A program made the translations under genes and the position numbers. Under the pieces are notes generated by a model. It made no database searches, was not told the DNA's origin, and saw only the letters and a list, made by a program, of their open reading frames with translations. Shown here one piece after another: positions 52,754 to 63,338 of a stretch of 64,000 bases of DNA. Positions within the stretch are counted from its first letter, which is position 1; every line of letters begins with the position of its first letter. This DNA is from Bacillota bacterium (GTDB lineage: Bacteria > Bacillota > UBA4882 > UBA8346): contig JAKOTQ010000081.1 in the NCBI GenBank assembly GCA_029776205.1, positions 1-64,000 on the forward strand, in the 5' to 3' direction.

Positions 52754-53602
52754 CTATAGAAACTCCGTTAAAGTGCAAAACCAGGTCGATGGTAAGGACT
52801 CTCGGATGGTATCTGCCAGTTTTTCATCGACATTCAGCGCAAAAACCGAAGGCCCGCTGCCAGACATCAGGACTGTATGTAGCCCAAAATCCCGTAATAT
52901 ACGTTTTAACCTGGCGACCTCCGGAAACTTTTCCAAAACGACTTCTTCTAAAACATTTCCCCAGGAAACACAGAGACGCTCCAAATCCCCAGTTTCCAAA
53001 GCAGCGATTACCCCGTTAACATCAGGATGTCGTCTGATCCCTTCAGTGTCCAAACTTTGATAAACCAGCGCTGTTGATACCTGTATATCCGGAGTGATCA
53101 ATAATACCGAACAATGAAGTTTGGATGAAATACTCGTAAGCTTTTCTCCAATCCCCTCGGCCCGGGCAGTATGTTGCATAATGCAGAAAGGGACATCAGC
53201 GCCAAGCGTTAAGCCGAGTCGCATCAATTCCTCTGTCGACAAGCCCAAATCCCATAACTGATTTAACCCGATGAGTACACCGGCCGCATCCGTACTCCCT
53301 CCGGCCAAACCAGCTGCAACAGGAATCTTCTTCTCAATATGTATAGTTACTCCGGGTACCTCTCCACGACGCTCCCTGACAACATTTTGAAGAAGTTCGG
53401 CAGCCCGCCAGGCTAGGTTTTTGCGGTCCAACGGAACCTGGGGATTGGTACAAGTCAGTTGAATGGTTTCATTAGTCTTCAGTTCAATCCGGTCCGAAAG
53501 GCGAATAGACTGCATCACCATATCCACTTCATGATAACCATCCGGCCTATCTCCGATAACATCCAATACCAGATTGATTTTTGCAGGTGCAGTAATAATC
53601 AT
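52754..53602 (-). CDS. ispE: 4-diphosphocytidyl-2-C-methyl-D-erythritol kinase
   Basis: IspE phosphorylates CDP-methylerythritol in the non-mevalonate isoprenoid pathway. The 282-residue GHMP kinase has APAKINLVLDVIGDRPDGYH with the initial Lys near residues 5-24, KKIPVAAGLAGGSTDAAGVLI (the glycine-rich ATP loop) near 92-112, LGADVPFCIMQHTARAEGIG near 134-153, and MSGSGPSVFAL at the end. Start ATG 53602 follows GGACGGGAA. It is the first gene of the ispE-gntR-nucleotidyltransferase unit. The gap to ffs (53603-53736) contains no gene. Confidence 0.96.
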   Translation of the reverse strand: MIITAPAKINLVLDVIGDRPDGYHEVDMVMQSIRLSDRIELKTNETIQLTCTNPQVPLDRKNLAWRAAELLQNVVRERRGEVPGVTIHIEKKIPVAAGLAGGSTDAAGVLIGLNQLWDLGLSTEELMRLGLTLGADVPFCIMQHTARAEGIGEKLTSISSKLHCSVLLITPDIQVSTALVYQSLDTEGIRRHPDVNGVIAALETGDLERLCVSWGNVLEEVVLEKFPEVARLKRILRDFGLHTVLMSGSGPSVFALNVDEKLADTIRESLPSTWFCTLTEFL

Positions 53603-53736
53603 TCGTTCCCGTCCTATGTATTAAAATGACAATCCATGCAATCCTTTAATATATTTGCCAATTTTACGGTAAATCCTGCATTGGCCTTATGAAACCATCC
53701 AATCACTTGTTGTTCATTCTTTATTCACGGAATAAT

Positions 53737-53770
53737 AAAAAAATCAGCCGCTGTTTCCAATACGGCTGAT
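53737..53770 (-). terminator. Intrinsic terminator of the SRP RNA gene
   Basis: ATCAGCCG pairs with CGGCTGAT (53743-53750 with 53763-53770), followed on the minus strand by seven T residues. Confidence 0.85.
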
Positions 53771-53804
53771 CGTCAAAAACTAATCAAATGATGAAATTAA
53801 ATAT

Positions 53805-54070
53805 GGCCGTGCACCTCATTTCGACCAAGCATCCCCGAACGTACCGAATCAGCCGGCTCCGACCAGGCAACCTCGCGGCACACAAAACTTCCTACTTACC
53901 GCTGCTTCCTCCCGGACCTGACGGGGTTCATAGGCTTTTGTTGCGTGAGACCCAATCCTCAACGCCACTTAATCCGGCCGGACTCACGAATACCGGCCTC
54001 CACTCGGAATTCAATCCTGCTATAGCGGGTTGCAGGTACAGGGCACCGCTACCTCCCCATCTAGCACGAC
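53805..54070 (-). ncRNA. ffs: Signal recognition particle RNA (large, with Alu domain)
   Basis: The minus strand contains the invariant domain IV sequence GTCAGGTCCGGGAGGAAGCA near 53905-53935. The 5' end GTCGTGC pairs with the 3' GCACGGC, giving a transcript of about 266 bases like Bacillus scRNA, with the Alu-type 5' region GATGGGGAGGTAGCGGTGCC. The exact ends are inferred from the pairing. A terminator follows at 53737-53770. Confidence 0.95.
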
Positions 54071-54425
54071 CATAAACTTAACAAAATCAGAGTATATTTA
54101 TTTTATCATATTCACAGCAAGGGTCAACCGTTAATTTAAGGTAATTAAGACAAAAGGTGTTGGATACGGGATGCCTGGTTGAACTTTATGGTTCACAGTC
54201 CAAGTTCACAGTGGACTGTAAATAAGCGTATTGATTCGAATTTTAGAACAGAATCTTGAGTCAGAAAGACAGAAGAACAATATGCTGGATCTAGAATAGA
54301 AAGACTGTTAACTAGAGTTTCAGGCTCAGTCTTCCCTCTCCTTTAGGAGAGGGCTTAGACGAGGTTATCGGCAGAACTTAAAACTCAGTACCTACGACCT
54401 ATAGCCCAGCACCCCAGTCCCTATC
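54071..54425. other. Gene-free stretch with AGTTCACAGT repeats
   Basis: No ORF is supported. At about 54190-54225 the sequence repeats GGTTCACAGTCCAAGTTCACAGTGGACTGTAAA-like units, related to the MITE-like element at 40786-40937. At 54330-54350 a hairpin CCCTCTCCTTTAGGAGAGGG is visible. It contains no other recognisable signal. Confidence 0.5.
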
Positions 54426-54929
54426 TCACTGTATCAATGAGTTTTCCATAAATTTTATTTCCGTCGTGATGTGTTGATACCCGAGTTTAAGCATGATATA
54501 AGTATACCATCGTTCTTTCCGTTTAGAACAGATAGATCCGGGGTTTATCATTAAAATCCGATTTTTAGTTTGGATTAACGGCTGATGGCTATGGCCAAAG
54601 ATGATGATATCCACCATCTCATCCTGAAAGACAGCATAAGCCCTCTCTACCGTTTTTCCTATTGTTCCATGTCCATGACATATACCAATTCGATAATTTT
54701 CCAGTGTAACCAGGCGCTTTTCGGGAAGCAATTCCGAAACCGAATTCTGATCCCCATTTCCGGAAACACCGATCAATTTCCCCGAGAGGATAAACGACTC
54801 CAAACCAATTCCTGTTGTAAAATCTCCGGCATGGATAACCGTATCCGCTTCTTTAAGAAGTAACTCGATTAAACACGTAAGTTCCAGCGAATGTTTCCTA
54901 TGGGTATCAGCGATGACTGCAACTTTCAT
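54426..54929 (-). CDS. YfcE/MJ0936-type metallophosphoesterase
   Basis: This 167-residue protein is a small calcineurin-like phosphodiesterase. Metal motifs are present in order: VAVIADTHRKHSL (DxH near 7-9), VIHAGDFTTGIGLESFIL (GD near 37), GVSGNGD (GNxD), IGICHGH (GH) and IIIFGHSHQPLI (GHSH near 114-117), and the last strand reads MINPGSICSKRKER. All are needed for two-metal catalysis. In Bacillus-like genomes the homologue ysnB/yfcE lies elsewhere. The tail has an unusual hydrophobic YTYIMLKLGYQHI stretch. It is alone between the SRP RNA and the SUF pair. Confidence 0.92.
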   Translation of the reverse strand: MKVAVIADTHRKHSLELTCLIELLLKEADTVIHAGDFTTGIGLESFILSGKLIGVSGNGDQNSVSELLPEKRLVTLENYRIGICHGHGTIGKTVERAYAVFQDEMVDIIIFGHSHQPLIQTKNRILMINPGSICSKRKERWYTYIMLKLGYQHITTEIKFMENSLIQ

Positions 54930-55020
54930 GATTGTTTAATCCACTTTATCTCCTTATTTGCGATGATATTATCATACCCAATTTTTCGTTCCGACACTTA
55001 CAGATAATATGAATCAATAC

Positions 55021-55039
55021 AAAAAACCCCCATAGGGGG
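55021..55039 (-). terminator. Intrinsic terminator of the sufCB pair
   Basis: CCCCC pairs with GGGGG around ATA (55027-55031 with 55035-55039) and six T residues follow on the minus strand. It lies 24 bases past the sufB stop. Confidence 0.8.
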
Positions 55040-55062
55040 GTGAAATTTAACAGGCAAAAATA

Positions 55063-55983
55063 TTATTTTAAATAGCCTTCCAATAACGTTCGGATAGCTT
55101 CTTCTTCCGTCAACCCAAAGGTCATTAACTTAATAATCTGATCTCCAGCCAATTTACCGATGGATGCTTCATGGGTTAATTCTGCATCCCCACTCTTGGC
55201 CCAAAGTTCCGGCTGGGACCGGATATCCGCTGCTCCCATAATAATAGAGTCACAAGCCACATGTCCTTTACAAGGACCATATCCAATCAATCCTACTTTA
55301 AAAATTTGAACCGACCGATCCTGCCCCACGGAACGGGACTGTACTTCAGCACTGCTTTGCTCCCCTTCCAAGTGAACGACAATATCTGAATAGGCATATT
55401 GCTGTTCATGGGTTAACAGCCTCTCATTGACGATCAAACGACTATGTGGACCTTGATGAACTTCCGTCTTTCGCTCGGTATTGCTGACTCCCCGGATTTG
55501 GACCATTTCCAACTCAGCTGTTGCGCCTTCTTCCAGATGTAAAATGGTTACCGGGTTCAAAACCCGTTCCCCGGTCCCCCCTCCTTCGCCATAATGTTTT
55601 TCAACATAACGAATACGGGCACCCTTTCGGATGAAAAATTCATGAATTCCATCATGTTGACTCTTCTCTGAACCTTCATTATGTATGCCGCATCCGGCCA
55701 CTATCAGTACATCAGCTCCAGCGCCAATTTCAAAGGTATTATATACCACATCGTGCACACCGGTATCCGTTAAAATTACCGGAATATGAACGGATTGACC
55801 AGTAACGCCCGGGTCGACAACAATATCTATTCCCGGACGATCAGTTTTCGGAGTAATCGTGATACCCTCTACGGACTGCCTGGCCAAGCCCACTCCGTTT
55901 TTACGGATATTAAAGGCACCCTGAGGAAGATCATGCAAACCGGCAATTTCTTTTAAGAGGTTTTTATCGATCTGATTAAGCAT
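55063..55983 (-). CDS. Short SufB/SufD-family scaffold protein of a minimal SUF (SMS) system
   Basis: This 306-residue protein is a short SufB/D-family subunit with the right-handed beta-helix fold (EGITITPKTDRPGIDIVVDPG, GVHDVVYNTFEIGAGADVLI, GIHNEGSEKSQHDGIHEFFI, DSIIMGAADIRSQPELW). SufB is usually about 460 residues and SufD about 430; the N-terminal domain is missing here, which fits the two-gene SMS-type (SmsCB) minimal iron-sulfur system. ATG 55983 overlaps the stop of the ATPase gene in TAATG, and GGGAGGAAGCATA precedes it. A second frame extends to 56022 but starts inside the ATPase gene. It forms an ABC-like complex with the upstream ATPase. Confidence 0.85.
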   Translation of the reverse strand: MLNQIDKNLLKEIAGLHDLPQGAFNIRKNGVGLARQSVEGITITPKTDRPGIDIVVDPGVTGQSVHIPVILTDTGVHDVVYNTFEIGAGADVLIVAGCGIHNEGSEKSQHDGIHEFFIRKGARIRYVEKHYGEGGGTGERVLNPVTILHLEEGATAELEMVQIRGVSNTERKTEVHQGPHSRLIVNERLLTHEQQYAYSDIVVHLEGEQSSAEVQSRSVGQDRSVQIFKVGLIGYGPCKGHVACDSIIMGAADIRSQPELWAKSGDAELTHEASIGKLAGDQIIKLMTFGLTEEEAIRTLLEGYLK

Positions 55984-56717
55984 TATGCTTCCTCCCCCAG
56001 ACAAATATTGCGCCACCGGCAATTAATGCCCTCTTCAATCAACGGCCGAATTTTCTCCATCGTTCCCCTTTCCTGAACAACGCCTCCCGCAACCACGACA
56101 ATCTCGTCGGCAACCTCCAAAAAGCGCTCATGATGGGAAATGATAATCGTAATTCGTCCTTCCGAACGTTGATGAGAATGGACAATAAAATCACGTAATT
56201 GCTCAAAACTCCATAAATCAACACCGGCTTCCGGCTCGTCCAATACAGCAACCCGAGTTGGCCCCAATAATACAGAAGCGATCTCTAACCGCTTCATTTC
56301 TCCTCCGGATAAAGTACTGTCAACCACCCGATTTAAATAGTTTTCAGGACAAAGCCCAATTTTTGCCATAACCGACCGTATATGATTTTCAGTGATCTCC
56401 GGATAGGCCAAACGTAAATACCATCCAATATCGATTCCTTTAAAGCGAGGTGGATTTTGAAACGCATAACGAATCCCCTGTTTTGCCCGTTCAGTAATGG
56501 ACCAACCGGTAATCTCCTTCCCATCTAACATAATCCGTCCCCGAGCCGGTTGATAAATACCGGAAATAACTTTGGCAATCGAAGTTTTTCCTCCGCCATT
56601 CGGCCCGGTGATCACATACAGTTTTCCAGGTTCAAACTTTAGAGAAATTCCGTTTAAAATTCGGACTTCATCACTGCCATCTTGAAGTGTCAGATCAATA
56701 TGTTCCAATGCAAGCAT
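55983..56717 (-). CDS. SufC-like ABC ATPase of a minimal SUF (SMS) system
   Basis: This 244-residue ABC ATPase energises the SufB-type scaffold in Fe-S cluster assembly. It has Walker A ITGPNGGGKTSIAKVIS near 36-52, the Q-loop QNPPRFKG, the ABC signature STLSGGEMKRLEIA near 134-147, Walker B VAVLDEPEAGVDLW near 156-169 and the switch His in IIISHHERFLEVADE. The SGGEMKR and 'EAGVDLWS' details are those of SufC. It is the first gene of a two-gene operon with the overlapping sufB-type gene. No sufS, sufU or sufD gene is adjacent. Confidence 0.9.
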   Translation of the reverse strand: MLALEHIDLTLQDGSDEVRILNGISLKFEPGKLYVITGPNGGGKTSIAKVISGIYQPARGRIMLDGKEITGWSITERAKQGIRYAFQNPPRFKGIDIGWYLRLAYPEITENHIRSVMAKIGLCPENYLNRVVDSTLSGGEMKRLEIASVLLGPTRVAVLDEPEAGVDLWSFEQLRDFIVHSHQRSEGRITIIISHHERFLEVADEIVVVAGGVVQERGTMEKIRPLIEEGINCRWRNICLGEEA

Positions 56718-56927
56718 GCAATCACCTCTTGATTAAATCCGTTGTGTCAAATGTTCTTTTCCCTTTTAGCCGGGAAACCTGTGAATAAAGCAATTAAACA
56801 ATAATCAATACAAAAACCATAAAAATTGCACAAAAACACTTTATCACTTTAAAGTATTATAGACAATGCTTAATATAATCTTTAAATTTAAAATGGAATA
56901 AAAATTATGACAAGGGAGAATTCGCCG

Positions 56928-58342
56928 ATGAAATTATGGTATAAATCTCATTTATCTCTGTTTTTTTGATGGTTGTAATTATCGTTACTGTTGGCTGCAG
57001 CGGGGGATCCGCTGGAAATTCAAAAAATCCTTCCCCTGATTCGCCTTACCCGCCTCCGGTAACATTACCGTCGATCCCCTCCCCCAGTGGAAAAACCTAC
57101 TATGTTTCACCAAATGGCAGTGATCTTAATAACGGATCCTTTGATGCCCCCTTTGCCACGCTGTCCAAAGCGGTATCCATCATGGCCGCCGGTGATGCCG
57201 TCTATCTCCGAGGTGGAATATATACCAATGAACCATCCACCATTTATCTCCGGGCGAACGGCACCCCCTCTTCACGCTACTATATTCTAGCTTATCCCGG
57301 TGAACAGCCGATCCTTGATTTCAACTACCGCGGAAAACACGGCATCCATATTACAGGAAGTTATTGGGTGATAAAAGGTTTGGAAATCATTCATGCTGCT
57401 TCCAATGGTATCCGGATTGGGGATGTTAACGCCCCGGGCGGAGGAAATTATAATATCATTGAACAATGCAGTTTTCATCACAACCGGGACACCGGACTCC
57501 ATATCGGATTAAGCAAAGGAACCAATATCAACCTAGATGGTTCTCGAGCGGCTTATAACTGGATCATTAACTGTGACTCTTATTTAAACATGGATCCCAA
57601 TGGATCTACTGGCCCCGGTGGTAATGCCGACGGCTTTGCTTGTAAGCTTAGTCCAGGCAAAGGGAATATTTTTTATGGCTGTCGCGCATGGGAAAACTCC
57701 GATGATGGCTGGGATTTTTATATGACTCGATTCCCTATCACCGTCGAAAATTGCTGGACTTGGCATAATGGTGATCCCCATTCTCCCTATGCCGACACTT
57801 TTACCGGTACATGGGCAGGAAACGGTCAAGGATTCAAGGTTGGTGGCGGTAGCAGCAGTAAGGCTAATGAGTTTGAAAGTTACGGCGCTCATGTTCTCCG
57901 GAACTGTATCGCCTTTAACATCAAATATGGAAATTCCGCTGTTAGAGCTTTTGATCGGAATAACCATAAAAGCGGAGTAACGATGATCAACTGCGTTGCT
58001 TGGGGAAGTTCGACAGGGTTTTATTTTAAAGCTGCCCCAAATGACGGAAGCCATCATACGTTAGTCAATTGTGTGGCTTTTGATTGTGACACTATCCATG
58101 CATTATCCAATGATACTGTCAGTATTCATAATTCCTGGAATCTACCAGGTATAGCCGCAAATAAGGATGATTTTACCGGTCTTGATGAAACTCTGGCCAA
58201 AGCTCCCCGTGGCAGCAACGGAGAATTACCGGAAGGATTTGCCCGATTGGTTGCAGACAGTGATCTTATTGACAAAGGAGTTTATACCGGAGCTCCTTTC
58301 CTTGGTTCTGCTCCGGATCTGGGCGCTTTTGAAAAACAATAA
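56928..58342 (+). pseudogene. PL9-like pectate lyase lipoprotein with a frameshift in its signal peptide
   Basis: From the ATG at 56928 (after AAGGGAGA) the frame reads MKLWYKSHLSLFF and stops inside a T7 run (56961-56967). One extra T would join it to the frame continuing LMVVIIVTVGCSGG, a lipoprotein signal peptide ending VGC. The downstream protein of about 450 residues is a parallel beta-helix of the PL9 type: YYVSPNGSDLNNGSFDAPFA, then NADGFACKLSPGKG and CRAWENSDDGWDFYMTRFP (catalytic Lys and calcium Asp cluster as in Pel9A), with several FHHNRDTGLHIG-like coils. It would cleave pectate or a related polyuronate. It stands alone on the plus strand and has its own terminator. It may be a phase-variable or simply broken gene. 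Confidence 0.75.
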
Positions 58343-58371
58343 TTATTACAAAACTTCGGAAATATGATAAA

Positions 58372-58405
58372 CCCCGGCACCTCAATCCGCTGCCGGGGCT
58401 TATTT
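58372..58405 (+). terminator. Intrinsic terminator of the PL9-like gene
   Basis: CCCCGGCA pairs with TGCCGGGG around eleven bases (58372-58379 with 58391-58398), followed by CTTATTTTTC. Confidence 0.85.
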
Positions 58406-58431
58406 TTCATATTTTCATAGTTTAAAGAACT

Positions 58432-59367
58432 CTAACTTGTTAGCCCTTTCAAAATACGCAGAGCATTTTCGCCTAAAATCAAATCTTTCTCCTTCTCACT
58501 TAAAAAAGTAGCATGAACAGAAACCATCTCTATCATCTGCTGATAGGTATAATTCTTTAATGTACCGGGGATGTCACTGCCCCATAAAATTTTATCGGCT
58601 CCGACCTTCTTCACGCTTTCGTTAAGTAAGCCTAATGCCTGATAACAAGGATAATCCTCCCGAAGGCCGGCTCCTATTGCTGCCATTCCCAGGTAGACAT
58701 TGGTTTTTTTCCCAAATTCAATCATCCGTTGCCATTTATCTTTTAGATGAAGATTCTCCTGGTTCATCCCGCCCAAATGCTCCAGGATCCACAACACATC
58801 AGAATATTCCGTAGTTATCCGATCAATAGCATCCAATTGATAACCGGCATTATTAGGACGCCCCGCATCTAATATGACCGGTAATTTCATCTCCGAGGCC
58901 AATTCCCAAATCGGTTTTAAATAATCTCCATCCAGTTTTAACCCTGAATGAATTCCGCTCCAACCCCAACCATCGCTAATCTCGAACTTTAAAATGTTAT
59001 GTTTTGGATTAACCGCATATTTTTTGATCGTTTCGACAGCCCCAGGATCCATCGGATCAACCTGAATAGATCCGATAAAACGATGGGGATATCTCTCGAT
59101 CGCCTCGGCAATTTCTTGATTCACCGTTCCGATCAGCGGATTTTGGACCAATACTGCCTGGCTGACTCCGGCACAGTCCATCCATTCCAATATCAGCTCG
59201 ACTGGAAATGCGGTTTCCTTGGAAAAAGGCGGCATGAACTGAATCATACCCGTTTTTGTCTTTACTCTTCCAAAACCGGCAGAGGACGTTTCCCCGTCCC
59301 CCTTTTGTCCATGAATACCATTGAACAAATGAACATGAATATCTACAATCCTTCGTTCCTTTGGCAT
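58432..59367 (-). CDS. Amidohydrolase-2 family metal-dependent hydrolase
   Basis: This 311-residue protein is a TIM-barrel amidohydrolase of the PF04909 (ACMSD/gamma-resorcylate decarboxylase) group. It begins with the metal motif VDIHVHLFNG (near 8-17), then has VLVQNPLIGTVNQEIAEAI, HRFIGSIQVDPMDPGAVETI, LPVILDAGRPNNAGYQLDAI, WILEHLGGM (second metal His) and KILWGSDIPGTLKNY (Asp near 276). The EHLGG and WGSDIP elements are diagnostic. The usual 'TGTHC' is not present. It is monocistronic, placed between the PL9-like gene and tRNA genes. The substrate (carboxylate, lactone or decarboxylation) is unknown. Confidence 0.85.
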   Translation of the reverse strand: MPKERRIVDIHVHLFNGIHGQKGDGETSSAGFGRVKTKTGMIQFMPPFSKETAFPVELILEWMDCAGVSQAVLVQNPLIGTVNQEIAEAIERYPHRFIGSIQVDPMDPGAVETIKKYAVNPKHNILKFEISDGWGWSGIHSGLKLDGDYLKPIWELASEMKLPVILDAGRPNNAGYQLDAIDRITTEYSDVLWILEHLGGMNQENLHLKDKWQRMIEFGKKTNVYLGMAAIGAGLREDYPCYQALGLLNESVKKVGADKILWGSDIPGTLKNYTYQQMIEMVSVHATFLSEKEKDLILGENALRILKGLTS

Positions 59368-59443
59368 GGTTATCCCTCAAACATTCGTTTATTGATCAAT
59401 ATTGTATCAAATTTCTGTTAAATTCCAAATTCATTTAGACTAT

Positions 59444-59469
59444 AAAAAAACCAACCTTTCGGTTGGTTT
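59444..59469 (-). terminator. Intrinsic terminator after the tRNA-Ser genes
   Basis: AAACCAACC pairs with GGTTGGTTT around TTTC, followed on the minus strand by seven T residues. It ends the tRNA-Ser transcript. Confidence 0.9.
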
Positions 59470-59480
59470 AAATCGCTTAA

Positions 59481-59568
59481 TGGCGGAGAGATAGGGATTC
59501 GAACCCTAGAGGCTTTTACACCTACACGCGCTCCAGGCGTGCGCCTTCGACCACTCGGCCATCTCTCC
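59481..59568 (-). tRNA. tRNA-Ser(GGA)
   Basis: A class II tRNA with acceptor GGAGAGA, anticodon stem CACGC/GCGTG and loop CTGGAGC (anticodon GGA), a long variable arm, T loop GGTTCGAATCC, discriminator G and encoded CCA. Length is 88 bases. Confidence 0.97.
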
Positions 59569-59642
59569 ATAATTTTCGGCTGTCGATATAAGATTATATC
59601 AAACTTTTGTTAGTAAATCAAAAGTTTTTTACTAGAAATAAA

Positions 59643-59732
59643 TGGCGGAGAGAGCGAGATTCGAACTCGCGAGGGACGTTAATCCCTACCCGCTTTCGAG
59701 GCGGGCGCCTTCAACCACTCAGCCATCTCTCC
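59643..59732 (-). tRNA. tRNA-Ser(CGA)
   Basis: A class II tRNA with acceptor GGAGAGA, anticodon stem CCCGC/GCGGG and loop CTCGAAA (anticodon CGA), a long variable arm, discriminator G and encoded CCA. It lies 74 bases upstream of the tRNA-Ser(GGA) gene, probably on one transcript. Length is 90 bases. Confidence 0.96.
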
Positions 59733-59790
59733 GGGTGGATTCGTAAGTTAAAACAGGCAAAAAGCATGAGATTCACAATTTACCCGTGCC

Positions 59791-60267
59791 TTACGGCTCG
59801 TACTTCATACCTGCTCTTCGCTTTTTGAAAAAGTCCTTTAATATTTTACCACATTCATCCCCTAAAATTCCAGCGGTAACTTCTACCCGATGATTTAAAC
59901 GGGGATCCTGTACCAGATTCATCAAACTTCCAACAGCTCCTGCTTTGGGGTCAGAAGCTCCAAAGATCAACCGATCAATTCGGGCTAACACTAAAGCTCC
60001 TGCACACATACTGCAGGGTTCTAGTGTAACATAAAGCGACATTCCAGTCAATCGCCAGTGTTTATTAATTCGTGCCGCTTCACGTAAAGCTAAAATTTCA
60101 GCATGAGCTGTCGGATCTCCTGTTGTCTCCCGTAAATTATGAGCCCGGGCTATAATTTCGCCATTTGCCACTACAACTGCACCAACCGGCACTTCCTGTA
60201 CTTCAGCCGCTTTTTCAGCTTCTCGCAAAGCTTCACGCATAAACTGTTCATCAATCTCGAAAGCCAA
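59791..60267 (-). CDS. tadA: tRNA-specific adenosine deaminase
   Basis: TadA converts adenosine 34 to inosine in tRNA-Arg(ACG). The 158-residue protein shows the zinc site: DPTAHAEILALREAARINKH with the catalytic His-Ala-Glu near residue 55, and LEPCSMCAGALVLARIDRLI (PCxxC near 85-88). The N-terminus has FMREALREAEKAAE and QEVPVGAVVVANGEI typical of the family. A TTG start at 60267 follows GGAGGGCCAA, so it is probably co-transcribed with the PHP gene 34 bases upstream. In Bacillus yaaJ has the same place relative to tRNA-Ser and scr. Confidence 0.95.
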   Translation of the reverse strand: MAFEIDEQFMREALREAEKAAEVQEVPVGAVVVANGEIIARAHNLRETTGDPTAHAEILALREAARINKHWRLTGMSLYVTLEPCSMCAGALVLARIDRLIFGASDPKAGAVGSLMNLVQDPRLNHRVEVTAGILGDECGKILKDFFKKRRAGMKYEP

Positions 60268-60301
60268 TTGGCCCTCCTATTGCTAACTTAAATAATTACC
60301 A

Positions 60302-63029
<2,728 letters not shown>

Positions 63030-63083
63030 TTAGAGCCCCTTCCCACAACATAATCCATCCGTTAAATACTCAATAAGATTTTC

Positions 63084-63338
63084 TTAATCTCCTAAGTCAG
63101 CCACGAAATTTGCTCTTTTCTTTAATGTTTGCGACGAAATTGGAGAAAAATAAATTTTATCATCGGTGATGACGATGGATTTATGATTGTCTTTTTCTAT
63201 TTTTTCAACTTCCAACAAATGCTGGGCCTTTTCAAAAAACTCGCCAATATTATTGTTTTTCTGCGGATTTTCATTATTGATAATCACGATTAAATCTCGT
63301 AATTTAATCATTTTATCCGCACCTAAATGAAGAAACAA
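63084..63338 (-). CDS. remB: Extracellular matrix regulator RemB (DUF370)
   Basis: This 84-residue protein is a DUF370/RemB-type protein, a small regulator of matrix genes found next to gyrB in Bacillota. It begins MFLHLGADKMIKLRDLIVII, continues with KIEKDNHKSIVITDDKIYFS and ends in SQTLKKRANFVADLGD. A TTG start at 63338 follows GGGGGAATTTAA and lies immediately after the stop of the upstream gene, so they are coupled. The gyrB gene is next, as in Bacillus (remB-gyrB). Confidence 0.85.
   Translation of the reverse strand: MFLHLGADKMIKLRDLIVIINNENPQKNNNIGEFFEKAQHLLEVEKIEKDNHKSIVITDDKIYFSPISSQTLKKRANFVADLGD

Noticed and set aside
58999-59421. Plus-strand frame opposite the amidohydrolase
   Set aside because: Antisense shadow with no start signal.
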